Source: HK1 sp965202735 (GTDB lineage Bacteria; Pseudomonadota; Gammaproteobacteria; HK1). From it: a stretch of DNA of 64,000 bases. Location: assembly GCA_965202735.1 (NCBI GenBank), contig OZ241844.1, positions 806,001 to 870,000 of the forward strand. Reading direction: 5' to 3'. Below, piece after piece: positions 33,972 to 44,744 of the stretch (positions are counted from its first letter, which is position 1; every line of letters starts with the position of its first letter). Below the pieces are notes generated by a model that had not been told where the DNA came from, did no database searches, and saw only the letters and a list, made by a program, of their open reading frames with translations. Position numbers and translations under genes: made by a program.

Positions 33972-36392
33972 TCATGCGACGGCGTGGCCGAGGGCGTCCA
34001 GGATCATCAGCGCCGCGCGCCTCGTGCACCGCGGCGCGAGCAGCCCGGGAAGCACGCGCCGGCACGCGTCGGGGTGGCGCCGGCAGGCGTCGATGAGGGT
34101 GTCGCTCCAGCCGCCGTGCACGACCTTGCGCAGGCCCTCCGCGAGCAGGGCCGGATCGCGGTGCGCCACCATCGCCTCCACGGCCGCCCGACGCACGGCC
34201 GGAGCAGGATCCTCGATGCCGTCCACGGCCCTTGCCGGGCAGGCTCCGGCCACTGCGCCGAACGCCGCGGCGCGCACGGCGGCATCGGAGTCGGTCACCA
34301 GCGGCGCAAGGATGCGATGCGCGTCGGCCCCCGTGCTCGCGACCGCGCGGGCGGCGGCGGCCCGCACCCGCGCATCGGGGTGGCGGAGAAACCGGCGCAG
34401 GGTCATGACCAGCCCGGGCGAGAGACGCATCGCTTCGGCGCGCCGGGCAATCGACTCGAGCACCTCCGCATGCGCGCCCGGCGGCACGGACCCGGCCGCC
34501 TCCGCCAGCGCTTCGTCGATTCCCTCCCCGGCGCACTCGGCGACGGTCCGAATCGCGGCGAGCCGGATGTCGCCGGCGATGTCGTCGCATCCACCCACCG
34601 CGATGCGGCGCGGTGGAACGGATGCACCACGCCGCGGGGAGCGCGCGGCGTGGCCCGCCGGCGGCGAGGCCGGCGTCTCGCGCACCGGCCGCGGAGACGA
34701 CGCCCGAATCGCCTCCAGCGTCGAGCGCGGGTACGGCTCCCCGGCGCTGCCGGCGTCCGCCGCAGAGGCGCCCGATACCCGCGGCTGCGATGGACCGGCG
34801 CCGTCCCCTCCGTCCCCGGACGATGGCGCGGCCCGCTCCACGGAGAGCGACCCGGGCCCGGACTCCGTGGGCCCGGACTCCGGGGGTCCGGGCTCCGGGG
34901 GGCGGGACACACCGGAACCACCAAGGCTCTCCGGAAGTCGTGACGAACGGTTCATCAGGCCCTCGGTCCGGGCCTTTGATGCCGGAAGACCGCCCGTCAC
35001 CGTGCGATCTTCCGGTCGGGCGGCCAATGACCGCGACTCTTGAAGGGTCCTGCCGGAACCACCGGCGCCCTTGACCGGCGCCGGAGCTTCCGCTCTCCGC
35101 AGACCGCTGCGCACGGCGTCGATCAGCAGGGTCCGGGCCCGCGCGCGGGCATCGCCGGGCGCGGTGCGGGCCATCTCGCCCACGACCGCCAGGGCCGCCA
35201 CCCGCACCTGACGGACCGGGTCCGCGGCGGCGGCGCCGAGCGCGTCGAGCGCATCGCCGGAGCCGGTCTCCCCCATGGCCCGGAGCGCGGCGACCCGCAC
35301 TTCCGGCGCCCTCTCCGGACCGGCGGCCACACCGCGCAGGGCATCCAGCGCATCCGCGCCGACCAGCTTCGGGAGCACCGACGCGCACGTGACCGCCAGG
35401 GAGGCGTCCGCGGTCCGGAGCCAGGCTCGCGCCTTCCCGGCAAGTCCGGAGGCTCCGTCCGGGAACGCCTTGTCCCGACTCTCAGGGGAGAGGCCGGGCG
35501 GGGCCGGGACCGCTTCGAGAGCGGCCGCCCGGACACCGTCGTCCGGGTCGTCGGCGGCGGACCGCACGATGTCCGGACGCGAGGGCGCGATGCGGGCGAG
35601 CGCCGCACGGCGAACGAGGGCGGAGGGATCGCGCAGGGCGCATCGGGCCAGGAGATCGTCCGCGGCCTCGACGCGCTCGACCGCGAGCGCGCGGACATCG
35701 GGGGCCGGGTCGCGCACCAGCCGGTCGCACACCGTCGCCGGCAGCGGGGACCCCGACCTCGACAGCGCGGCAAGGGCTCGCCGCCGTACCCGCGGGTCGC
35801 CGTCCCCGAGGAAGTCGAGCAGGGCGCCGGTCCCGCGGACCGGCATCTTCGCCAGGGCCCCGAACACCACGTGGTCGAGATCCTGCCCGGTCTCGTCGCC
35901 GCGCGCCCGCAACAGGTCGCCGACCGCGGCCTCGACGCGCATCTCGCCGAGCGCGGCGATCGCGGCCACCTGGACATCGAGCCAGTCGTCCCACCCTTCG
36001 TCCGGCGGCTCCCACGCGATGCGGGGCTCGCACCGATCGTTCGACAGCGCCCGCAACACCTCCACCGACGCTTCGTCCTCCAGCCGGCAGAGCGCCCGGA
36101 CCGCCGCGGTCTTGACGTCGGCCACGGGATCGTCCGCCAGCGAGCGACGGATTGCGGCGGCGTCCCGCGGCCGGGCGCAGCGTTCCAGAGCGGCCATCGC
36201 GTCCGAACGCACGTCCGGGTCCGCGTCCGCCAGCGCGCCCACGAGGGCCGGCGCGGCGTTCTCGTCTCCGAGCGCGCCGAGGGCGCGGGCGGCGGCGCAG
36301 CGGATCGGCTCCTCCGGGGCCGCGAGGTGAGGCGCGATGATCCCGACGGGATCGGTTCCGGCGGCGGGCGGGCTTCGCGAGTCGTGCGTCAT
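33972..36392 (-). CDS. HEAT-repeat protein with an in-frame family 2 repeat insertion
   Basis: An 806-residue alpha-solenoid. HEAT/PBS-lyase-like units of about 30 residues (such as AAARALGALGDENAAPALV) fill residues about 20-430 and 575-800. Residues about 446-488 are encoded by dispersed repeat family 2 (ARPEDRTVTGG, KARTEGLMNRSSR), followed by a Pro/Glu/Ser-rich linker to about 565 before HEAT units resume. No signal peptide. It is the last gene of the Rieske/molybdoenzyme operon, so a scaffold or maturation role for that enzyme is plausible. The insertion lies between solenoid halves, where it may be tolerated. Confidence 0.8.
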   Translation of the reverse strand: MTHDSRSPPAAGTDPVGIIAPHLAAPEEPIRCAAARALGALGDENAAPALVGALADADPDVRSDAMAALERCARPRDAAAIRRSLADDPVADVKTAAVRALCRLEDEASVEVLRALSNDRCEPRIAWEPPDEGWDDWLDVQVAAIAALGEMRVEAAVGDLLRARGDETGQDLDHVVFGALAKMPVRGTGALLDFLGDGDPRVRRRALAALSRSGSPLPATVCDRLVRDPAPDVRALAVERVEAADDLLARCALRDPSALVRRAALARIAPSRPDIVRSAADDPDDGVRAAALEAVPAPPGLSPESRDKAFPDGASGLAGKARAWLRTADASLAVTCASVLPKLVGADALDALRGVAAGPERAPEVRVAALRAMGETGSGDALDALGAAAADPVRQVRVAALAVVGEMARTAPGDARARARTLLIDAVRSGLRRAEAPAPVKGAGGSGRTLQESRSLAARPEDRTVTGGLPASKARTEGLMNRSSRLPESLGGSGVSRPPEPGPPESGPTESGPGSLSVERAAPSSGDGGDGAGPSQPRVSGASAADAGSAGEPYPRSTLEAIRASSPRPVRETPASPPAGHAARSPRRGASVPPRRIAVGGCDDIAGDIRLAAIRTVAECAGEGIDEALAEAAGSVPPGAHAEVLESIARRAEAMRLSPGLVMTLRRFLRHPDARVRAAAARAVASTGADAHRILAPLVTDSDAAVRAAAFGAVAGACPARAVDGIEDPAPAVRRAAVEAMVAHRDPALLAEGLRKVVHGGWSDTLIDACRRHPDACRRVLPGLLAPRCTRRAALMILDALGHAVA
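34927..35056 (+). repeat. Dispersed repeat family 2, copy B (inside a gene)
   Basis: About 130 bp, matching copy A closely (GAAGTCGTGACGAACGGTTC, CCGCCCGTCACCGTGCGAT). It lies antisense within the HEAT-repeat gene and is translated without a stop. Confidence 0.85.
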
Positions 36393-36418
36393 CCGTGATT
36401 CCCCGCCACCCGGCGCGC

Positions 36419-36482
36419 CGCGGGGGTGCGGACCGCCGGCGTGGGGGTGCGGGCCGCCGGCGTGGGGGTGCGGGCCGCGGGG
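36419..36482. repeat. 21-bp tandem repeat, three units
   Basis: GTGGGGGTGCGGGCCGCCGG is repeated three times between the molybdoenzyme and HEAT genes, forming the spacer of the operon. Confidence 0.8.
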
Positions 36483-36491
36483 GCGCCGTGC

Positions 36492-39155
36492 TCAGGCGAT
36501 GTCCCGTCGCGCGAAGGACATGCTGCGGTACTGGTGCTTGTAGGGGCTCTCGCCCATCCGGCGGACCCGCCCGACGCCGATCTTGTAGTTGTAGTTGCCG
36601 CTCACCCAGTCGACGACCCGGCCCGAGAGCGCGTTGGCCGGCTGGCTGGTGTGCAGGAAGTCCATGAAGCCGACCCCGCGCCTGATCGCGGGAGTCACGA
36701 TCGCGACGGCGGTGATCGCGGCGCTCGTCAGCTCGACATGACCGTTGCGGAGCAGGGCCGCGAAGTCGAGGTCGCCGGGCTCGACCGCCGTGAAGGCGTC
36801 CTTCCGCACCGGGATGCGCTCGGAGTGCACGACGACGTAGTCGCCCGATTCGATTCCCCGCGCCCGGGCGTCATCGGGGTGAAGCTCGATCCAGTTCTCG
36901 GGCCAGCGCTGCTCGATGTAGGGACGCCGCCGGTCGTCGTACCCCGACTGCCAGCGCTCGTTGATGCGTCCGGAGGTGATCCGGAGCTCGTCGTCGCGCG
37001 GCCTCATCCATTCCCAGTAGCTCGAGAACAGGCTCCACGGCGCCTTGCGGAGGCGGCTCTTTCCGGTCGGGGTACCGAAACGGGTCAGCTTCCCGTCCAG
37101 GGCGGCGGCGTCGGCGAGGTCGCCCGCGGGCAGCACCCGGCGCACGTCGTGGAGCCGCGTGGTGCCCCGCAGGGCGCCGTCGGCCAGCATGAGCACCGGA
37201 CCCTGGATGCCGTTGTTGCCGAGCTCGCGGAGCTTGTCGTGAAGCGTCCGGCCCTCGCGCTGCGCGGCGACCTTCACCATGAAGAAGTCCTTGCGCGACC
37301 CCCGGGAGAATCGCGCCCCCTCCTCCAGCACTTCGTTCGAGCTCCGCCAGTCGAAGCCCTCGAAACCCATCTTCCCGGCGAGCCGCGCGATGATCCACCA
37401 GTCCGGCCTGGCGTCCCCGGGCGGGTCGCAGAGCTTCGGGTACAGGCGGATGCGCCGCTCGCCGTTGGCCCGGGTGAACGTGTCCTCGCCCCACCCGGCG
37501 GCGGGGAAGACGATGTCGGCGTAGCGCGCTCCGATCGGGTCGACCAGGTAGATGTCCTGGTTCCACACCGCCATGCCCCCCGAATCGACGCGCCGCCTGA
37601 GGGTGTCGACGATGCCGGCACGGTCGAAGGTGCGCACCTGGTGCGGGTTGAGGGTGGTCAGCTCGTCGAACTTCGCCTGCAGCGACTGGGCGCCGCACAT
37701 GGCCTGCACCCAGGTCGTCCCGATGACATGCGCGAGGCGGGTATGCCCGGCCACCAGGTAACGGTCGGTATCCAGGGCGCGCCGGCGCTGCCCGGGCAGC
37801 TTCTCGGGACTCCGGTCCTTCGGGTAGCGGCCGCCGTGCAGCCCTCCCCGCTGGTGTCCGCCGGCCCTCCCGATGACCCGGCCGGGACGCCCCCCGCAGC
37901 CGCAGACGATGCCGAGCGACGCCACGGCATTGGTGTTGCCGGTGTTGTTCGACCAGTAGAGCCCCTTCTCGAACATGATCGACGTCCGGGGCCGGGAGCC
38001 GTCGGCGCGCGGCTTCGCCATCCACTCGGCGGCGGTGTGGATCTTCCGAACGTCGATGCCGGCGATGGCGGCCGCCTTCCCGGGGACCGCGTGGTCCTGC
38101 GACAGCAGCCACGCCTTCCAGTCCTCGAACCCGTCGGTCCGGAACATGTCCCGGGTGGTGCGCTGCCCCGGCGTGTCCCGCCCGGCGCCCGGCGCGGCCT
38201 CCCGTCCGGACTCGACCCAGTCGCGAATCCAGTCTCCGTCCTCCCATCCGTTCTCCACGATCACCCGGGCGATCGCGAGCAGGACCGGCAGGTCGGCGCC
38301 GGGCGCCACGTCGATGTGCAGGCCGCCGTGCTTCTCCGCGTACGCGACGCCGGCGGTACGCCTCGGCACCATGCAGATCGCTCTCTGGCCGCGCTCGATC
38401 GCGGGCATGATCCAGTCGGTGAAGAGGATGGTCTTGGTCTCGTAGGGGTCGGTACCGCACATCAGGAGCACTTCGGCTTCGCCCCAGTCCGCGTAGGACG
38501 GAGCGAAGGCGTCGAAGCCCGCATCGCGGAGCCCGGGCGTGGCGGACACCGCCGCCGGGGCATCGTGGTATGCGAAGTTGGCCGTCCGCACGTGACGCAG
38601 CGCGTACCGGGTGATGGCGTAGGTGTTCTCCATGTAGCCGTAGGAGAAGGCCTTCACGCAGTAGGCGTTGGCGCCGTGCCTCTCGAGCACGTGGTTGCCG
38701 ACCTGCGCGGCGATGTCCAGGGCGAAGTCCCACGTCACCGGCATCAGCGTGCCGAACATGCGCACCATGGGCGAGCGGAGCCGGTCGCGGGTGGGCTTCT
38801 CCGGGTTGTAGAGCTTCTGGGCGAGCAGGCCGCCGCGGACCGAGGAGTCGCCGCTGTAGTTGACGACGTCGGTGTCCTTGTCGGGAATGATGACGACGTG
38901 ATGGGGCTCGCCCCGGTGCAGCACGATGTTGTGCTGGCCGGGCGCGATCCACGGGCCGCGCGGCTCGACCGGGAAGTCCCACCCGAAGGCGTTCCGCTCG
39001 GCTTCCGGCCCGCCGGTCCCGCCGCCCCGCACGGGCCAGCGGTACACCTTGAAGCCGCAGGCGACGACGCAGTAGTCGCACGCGGTGGAAAGGACCTCCG
39101 CATCCGGCGGCGGCAGCGGCACGCGGTCTTCGGGTACGTACCAGGGGCTGGCCAT
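36492..39155 (-). CDS. AioA/IdrA-like molybdopterin oxidoreductase, large subunit
   Basis: An 887-residue DMSO-reductase-superfamily enzyme. C26, C29 and C33 (CDYCVVAC) form a three-cysteine [3Fe-4S]-type site as in arsenite oxidase AioA. Further AioA-like segments include VVIIPDKDTDVVNYSG, GTDPYETKT, FEKGLYWSN, RAGGHQ (R430, H434) and NGERRIRLY. The Arg and His that contact arsenite from the GGHQ side are kept, but the region aligned by eye with the other His/Glu pair (about residues 197-215) lacks them. So substrate may be something other than arsenite; iodate reductase IdrA is another relative. A Rieske partner gene precedes it by 13 bases. Confidence 0.75.
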   Translation of the reverse strand: MASPWYVPEDRVPLPPPDAEVLSTACDYCVVACGFKVYRWPVRGGGTGGPEAERNAFGWDFPVEPRGPWIAPGQHNIVLHRGEPHHVVIIPDKDTDVVNYSGDSSVRGGLLAQKLYNPEKPTRDRLRSPMVRMFGTLMPVTWDFALDIAAQVGNHVLERHGANAYCVKAFSYGYMENTYAITRYALRHVRTANFAYHDAPAAVSATPGLRDAGFDAFAPSYADWGEAEVLLMCGTDPYETKTILFTDWIMPAIERGQRAICMVPRRTAGVAYAEKHGGLHIDVAPGADLPVLLAIARVIVENGWEDGDWIRDWVESGREAAPGAGRDTPGQRTTRDMFRTDGFEDWKAWLLSQDHAVPGKAAAIAGIDVRKIHTAAEWMAKPRADGSRPRTSIMFEKGLYWSNNTGNTNAVASLGIVCGCGGRPGRVIGRAGGHQRGGLHGGRYPKDRSPEKLPGQRRRALDTDRYLVAGHTRLAHVIGTTWVQAMCGAQSLQAKFDELTTLNPHQVRTFDRAGIVDTLRRRVDSGGMAVWNQDIYLVDPIGARYADIVFPAAGWGEDTFTRANGERRIRLYPKLCDPPGDARPDWWIIARLAGKMGFEGFDWRSSNEVLEEGARFSRGSRKDFFMVKVAAQREGRTLHDKLRELGNNGIQGPVLMLADGALRGTTRLHDVRRVLPAGDLADAAALDGKLTRFGTPTGKSRLRKAPWSLFSSYWEWMRPRDDELRITSGRINERWQSGYDDRRRPYIEQRWPENWIELHPDDARARGIESGDYVVVHSERIPVRKDAFTAVEPGDLDFAALLRNGHVELTSAAITAVAIVTPAIRRGVGFMDFLHTSQPANALSGRVVDWVSGNYNYKIGVGRVRRMGESPYKHQYRSMSFARRDIA

Positions 39156-39168
39156 CGGACGGCTCCGC

Positions 39169-39753
39169 TCAGCCCCGGAGGTTGTCGAAACGGCCGTAGA
39201 TCAGGCCGAACATGCCCACCGCGTGGATCTCGTCGCCCTCGAGCTCCAGCAGCACCTGCGGCAGCGACTGGTAGGCCTGTCCGGAGATGAAGATGCCGTG
39301 GCGCACCAGATCGAAGGTGGTCAGGTGCATCGGACACGGACCCAGCGCCTTGTCCGCCGCCTGATAGGTGCCGTCGAGCGGTCCCCCCTGGTGGGTGCAG
39401 GTGTAGCTGAACGCCACCACGTCCCGGTCCGGGCCGATGCCTCCGCCCGCCCGGACCCCGAGCCTGACGAGCATCGATTCGGAGTACTCGCCTTCGTCCG
39501 GATACCGGAAATCGACCGGCTCGTCGACCACGAGGGACGACAGCCTGGCGATGTACTTCCGCGGGTAGGTGGCGACGATCGCGGGAGTCTCCGCCCCCGC
39601 CAGGCCCGGAACCCCGACCATGACGACCGCCGTGGTCAGCCCTCCGGTGAGCAGGAACCGCCGCCGGCTCACCAGGCCGGGCCCCGAACCGGCCGATGCG
39701 CCGGCGCACCCCGGGGCGCGGGCTCCGGAGGCGGTCCGTCCGTGCTTGTTCAT
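39169..39753 (-). CDS. Tat-exported Rieske subunit, AioB/IdrB-like
   Basis: A 194-residue protein with a Tat signal (SRRRFLLT, 29-36, then a hydrophobic run) and a Rieske [2Fe-2S] site: C119/H121 (CTHQGG) and C140/H143 (CPMHLTTFD), the arsenite-oxidase-type spacing. It would co-export the molybdenum subunit, which has no signal of its own, and pass electrons to a cytochrome. The ATG at 39753 is the start; open sequence upstream derives from family 1 repeat copy 7. First gene of the operon. Confidence 0.88.
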   Translation of the reverse strand: MNKHGRTASGARAPGCAGASAGSGPGLVSRRRFLLTGGLTTAVVMVGVPGLAGAETPAIVATYPRKYIARLSSLVVDEPVDFRYPDEGEYSESMLVRLGVRAGGGIGPDRDVVAFSYTCTHQGGPLDGTYQAADKALGPCPMHLTTFDLVRHGIFISGQAYQSLPQVLLELEGDEIHAVGMFGLIYGRFDNLRG

Positions 39754-39876
39754 GGCACCTCCCCGGGGTCCGTCCGCCGCCGCACCCCGCGCCGGACGGA
39801 CCGATGACGCCAGAAAGGATTGTACCGCCATCACGGAGCCGCCGCAGAGGCGGGAGCGAACGAGGCGGGAGCAGCG

Positions 39877-39988
39877 ATTCCCGCCAGGCGGGAACAGGCC
39901 CTCGAAGTCCCCTCGATTGGACGCCCTGGTGGTCGGAATTGCGCCGGAATCCCGCCACGACACCGCCTCTCCGGGCGCTGGCGGGAAT
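39877..39988 (+). repeat. Dispersed repeat family 1, copy 7
   Basis: A 112-bp forward copy with intact ends, ATTCCCGCCAGGCGGGAAC to CTGGCGGGAAT. Confidence 0.85.
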
Positions 39989-40039
39989 CGTGGAGGCGGA
40001 AGCAAACAAGGCGGGAGCAAACAGGCGGGAGCAAACATT

Positions 40040-40068
40040 TTGCCGGAACGGACGATGGCGGGTATATT
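40040..40068 (+). promoter_or_regulatory. Sigma-70 promoter of the rpsU-yqeY-dnaG-rpoD operon
   Basis: TTGCCG at 40040-40045 and TATATT at 40063-40068 with a 17-base spacer, about 54 bases before the rpsU ATG. A strong match in otherwise GC-rich DNA. Confidence 0.6.
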
Positions 40069-40121
40069 TCTCCCTTGGACGTGATGCAACCGCATACTCT
40101 ATGGACAAGGAACCGGATCCG

Positions 40122-40337
40122 ATGCCGCAAATCCGCGTGAAGGAGAACGAGCCGTTCGACGTGGCGCTTCGCCGCTTCAAGCGCGCGTGCGAGAAGGCGG
40201 GCGTGCTGACCGAAGTGCGCCGCCGCGAATACCATGAGAAGCCCACGACGATCCGCAAGCGCAAGGCCGCCGCCGCGGTGAAGCGCCATCTGAAGAAGCT
40301 TCAGCGCGAGCAGGTGAGGCGCACCCGGCTGTACTGA
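40122..40337 (+). CDS. rpsU: 30S ribosomal protein bS21
   Basis: A 71-residue basic protein, full length, with PQIRVKENEPFDVALRRFKR at the N-terminus and the REYHEKPTTIRKRKAAAAVK segment of bS21. It sits on the 30S platform near the anti-Shine-Dalgarno helix and helps initiation. First gene of the classic macromolecular synthesis operon with dnaG and rpoD. Confidence 0.98.
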   Translation: MPQIRVKENEPFDVALRRFKRACEKAGVLTEVRRREYHEKPTTIRKRKAAAAVKRHLKKLQREQVRRTRLY

Positions 40338-40364
40338 ACCCTCCCCTGCATCGCCCCCCGTACC

Positions 40365-40814
40365 GTGTCCCTCAAGGCCCGCATCGTCGAAGACGTCAAG
40401 GACGCGATGCGCGCCAGGGACAAGGCCCGGCTCGGGACCCTGCGCATGGTGACCGCCGCCATCAAGCAGCAGGAGGTGGACCGGCGCACCTCGCCCCTCG
40501 ACGACGACGCCGTCGTGGCGGTGCTGGAGAAGATGCTCAGGCAGCGCCGGGAGTCGGTCCGGCAGTACGAAGGCGCGGAGCGCGAGGATCTGGCGTCGCG
40601 CGAACGCGAGGAGATCGCGGTCATCGAGCAGTACATGCCGCGGGCGCTTGATGCGGCCGAGGTCGAAGCGATCATCGAGGCCGCCGTCCACGATGCCGGC
40701 GCCGCGACGATGAAGGACATGGGCCGCGTGATGGGCCTGCTCAAGCCCCGGGTGCAGGGCCGCGCGGACATGGGCGCGGTCAGCGCCGCGGTCAGGGTCA
40801 GGCTCTCCGGCTGA
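40365..40814 (+). CDS. yqeY: GatB/YqeY domain protein
   Basis: A 149-residue helical protein related to the tRNA-binding tail of GatB. Readable family segments are LRMVTAAIKQQEVDRR (about 26-41) and KDMGRVMGLLKPRVQGRAD (about 117-135). It starts on GTG at 40365, 27 bases after rpsU. Usual occupant of the rpsU-dnaG interval in proteobacteria; exact role is unclear, possibly tRNA-related. Confidence 0.95.
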   Translation: MSLKARIVEDVKDAMRARDKARLGTLRMVTAAIKQQEVDRRTSPLDDDAVVAVLEKMLRQRRESVRQYEGAEREDLASREREEIAVIEQYMPRALDAAEVEAIIEAAVHDAGAATMKDMGRVMGLLKPRVQGRADMGAVSAAVRVRLSG

Positions 40815-40862
40815 CACCCCTCCGGGACCCCGTCCGGCGGACCCTCGAACGTCGCGGGCGAC

Positions 40863-42695
40863 ATGGCGGGGCGCATCCCCCAGTCCTTCATCGACGACCT
40901 CGTCGCGGCGACCGACATCGTCGAGGTCATCGAGCACTACGTCCCCCTGAAGCGCGCCGGCAAGGAGTACAAGGCGTGCTGCCCGTTCCACGACGAGAAG
41001 ACACCGTCGTTCACCGTCGTCCCGGACAAGCAGTTCTACCACTGCTTCGGCTGCGGGGCGCACGGCACCGCGGTCGGGTTCCTGATGGAGTACGCGAACC
41101 TGGAGTTCGTCGAGGCGGTGGAAGAGCTCGCGCGCCGGGCCGGACGCGAGGTGCCCCGCGAGGCAGGCGCCGACCCCGGACCACGCGAAGACCTCGATCC
41201 GATCTTCGATGCGCTCGAACGGGCGAATGCGTACTTCCGGCGTCAGCTCCGGCACCACCCGCAGGCGTCGCGGGCGGTGGAGTACCTCAAGGGACGGGGC
41301 CTGTCGGGAAGGGTCGCGGCGGAGTTCCAGCTCGGATTCGCGCCGCCCGGGTGGGACGGGATCCTCCGCGCGCTCGGGACGGACGAGCCCGGACGCGCGG
41401 CGCTCGTCCGGGCCGGGCTGCTCGTCGCCGGGGACCGGGACCGCCCCTACGACCGGTTCCGCGATCGGATCACGTTCCCCATCCACGACTCCAGGGGCCG
41501 CGTCGCCGGCTTCGGCGCCCGCATCGTCGAGAGCGGCGAGCCGAAGTATCTCAACTCCCCCGAGACACCGGTGTTCCACAAGGGTCGCGAGCTCTACGGC
41601 CTGTGGCGGGCGCGGCGGGCGGGACGGTCGCCGACGCGGCTGCTCGTCGTGGAGGGGTACATGGACGTGGTCGCGCTGGCGCAGGCGGGCATCGACTACG
41701 CGGTGGCGACGCTGGGCACCGCCGCGACCGGAACGCATGTCCAGCGCCTGTTCCGCGCCGTCAACGACATCGTGTTCTGCTTCGACGGCGACGACGCCGG
41801 CCGGCGCGCGGCATGGCGGGCGGCGGAGAATGTCCTTGCGTCGATGATGCCCGCCCGCCGGGCGCTGTTCCTGTTCCCGCCCGAAGGTGAAGACCCCGAC
41901 AGCCTCGTCCGGGCCGAGGGCCGGGATGCGTTCGAGCGTCGCCTCGACGCGGCCGTTCCGCTGAGCCGTTTTCTGTTCGAACACCTGAGCGCCGGCATCG
42001 ACCCGCGATCGCCCGAGGGGGGGGCGCGATTCTTCGACCGGCTCCATCCCCTGATCGAGCGCACGCCCCCGGGCCCGTACCGGCGTCAGCTCGTGGCGCA
42101 GGTCGGCGAGCTGTATGCCGCACGAATGCCGGCCCGCCACCGGAGCCAGATCGACTCGTGGTTCGCCGAGCTTTCGAGCGACGGCTCGTCGAAGAAGCTC
42201 GACCGGCTCGGCGACAGGATGCACGCGCACGCCGAGCGCCTGCGGAGCTCGGAATCCCCCGCGACCCGCGCGGCGCGGATGCTGCTCCACGAGCCGTCCC
42301 TCGCGGCGGCGGCCTCCGATTTCGAGCCGCGGCAGGCCGCGGATGTCGCCGACTCGGACCTGCTCGTCCGGTTGATTGAAATTCTCCGCGCCCGCCCCGA
42401 CCTGAAGCCCGGCGCGCTGCTCGAGAGCTGCCGGCCGCACGAGCGGTTCCGGAGGATCGAGGAGCTCGCGCACCGGCAGCCGGAAATTTCCGACCCGGAA
42501 GGGCTGCGCGCGGAATTCATCGGCTGCCTCCGGCTGGTCCTGGAGCACGCCGGGCGCCACCGGGCGCAGCGCCGTCTCGACGAGCTGACGGGACGGCGCC
42601 CGTCCGAGCTGAGCGACGACGAACGGCGCGAGCTCAACGAGCTCGCCGCGCGCCGCTCGCAAGGCCGCGTTGCCGTGTCTCGGCGTGACGACTGA
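40863..42695 (+). CDS. dnaG: DNA primase DnaG
   Basis: A 610-residue primase that makes RNA primers at the replication fork. The zinc site is C40, H43, C61, C64 (CPFHDEKTPSF, CFGCG); the TOPRIM core has LVVEGYMDVVAL (about 260-271) and FDGDDAGRRA (about 305-315); the C-terminal helicase-binding domain is present but divergent. Its stop codon lies in the first unit of a threefold 16-bp tandem repeat. Third gene of the rpsU operon. Confidence 0.97.
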   Translation: MAGRIPQSFIDDLVAATDIVEVIEHYVPLKRAGKEYKACCPFHDEKTPSFTVVPDKQFYHCFGCGAHGTAVGFLMEYANLEFVEAVEELARRAGREVPREAGADPGPREDLDPIFDALERANAYFRRQLRHHPQASRAVEYLKGRGLSGRVAAEFQLGFAPPGWDGILRALGTDEPGRAALVRAGLLVAGDRDRPYDRFRDRITFPIHDSRGRVAGFGARIVESGEPKYLNSPETPVFHKGRELYGLWRARRAGRSPTRLLVVEGYMDVVALAQAGIDYAVATLGTAATGTHVQRLFRAVNDIVFCFDGDDAGRRAAWRAAENVLASMMPARRALFLFPPEGEDPDSLVRAEGRDAFERRLDAAVPLSRFLFEHLSAGIDPRSPEGGARFFDRLHPLIERTPPGPYRRQLVAQVGELYAARMPARHRSQIDSWFAELSSDGSSKKLDRLGDRMHAHAERLRSSESPATRAARMLLHEPSLAAAASDFEPRQAADVADSDLLVRLIEILRARPDLKPGALLESCRPHERFRRIEELAHRQPEISDPEGLRAEFIGCLRLVLEHAGRHRAQRRLDELTGRRPSELSDDERRELNELAARRSQGRVAVSRRDD

Positions 42696-42729
42696 AGGGC
42701 GTGACGACTGAAGGGCGTGACGACTGAAG
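42682..42729. repeat. 16-bp tandem repeat over the dnaG stop
   Basis: GGCGTGACGACTGAAG is repeated three times head to tail; the dnaG TGA (42693-42695) is in unit one, and each further unit restores an in-register TGA-containing copy. Confidence 0.9.
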
Positions 42730-42788
42730 GGCGCGCACGGCGGACCGGAGCCGGCGGGAGCCGCCCGCCGGGACGGCGGACACGCAGC

Positions 42789-42815
42789 AATTCCCGCTGG
42801 CGCCCGGAGGGGCGG
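42789..42815 (-). repeat. Dispersed repeat family 1, fragment
   Basis: About 27 bases, ATTCCCGCTGGCGCCCGGAG, matching one end of the reverse-oriented family 1 element; the rest is missing. Confidence 0.55.
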
Positions 42816-42903
42816 AGGAGCGAGTGTCCGGAACATCACGTGATCTGATAGGATTCCGTGTTGGATCGCATCCGGCCAATCACATCACCGAGCGGGTGGA
42901 GCC

Positions 42904-44706
<1,803 letters not shown>

Positions 44707-44725
44707 GGCGGGGCCTCGCCCCGCC
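44707..44725. terminator. Hairpin after rpoD
   Basis: 7-bp stem GGCGGGG/CCCCGCC with a CCTCG loop, directly after the rpoD stop and before a convergent gene. Confidence 0.5.
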
Positions 44726-44744
44726 GGCCTTCGACCCCCGCGTC

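Larger units (their letters stand above)
39754..40121. other. Divergent spacer between Rieske operon and rpsU
   Basis: Holds family 1 copy 7 (39877-39988), short GGCGGGAGCAAAC-type direct repeats at about 39995-40035, and the rpsU promoter. No gene. Confidence 0.6.

Noticed and set aside
36492..39155. Straight call of arsenite oxidase AioA
   Set aside because: Fold and cofactor ligands match, but part of the arsenite site is not seen, so only AioA/IdrA-like is claimed.
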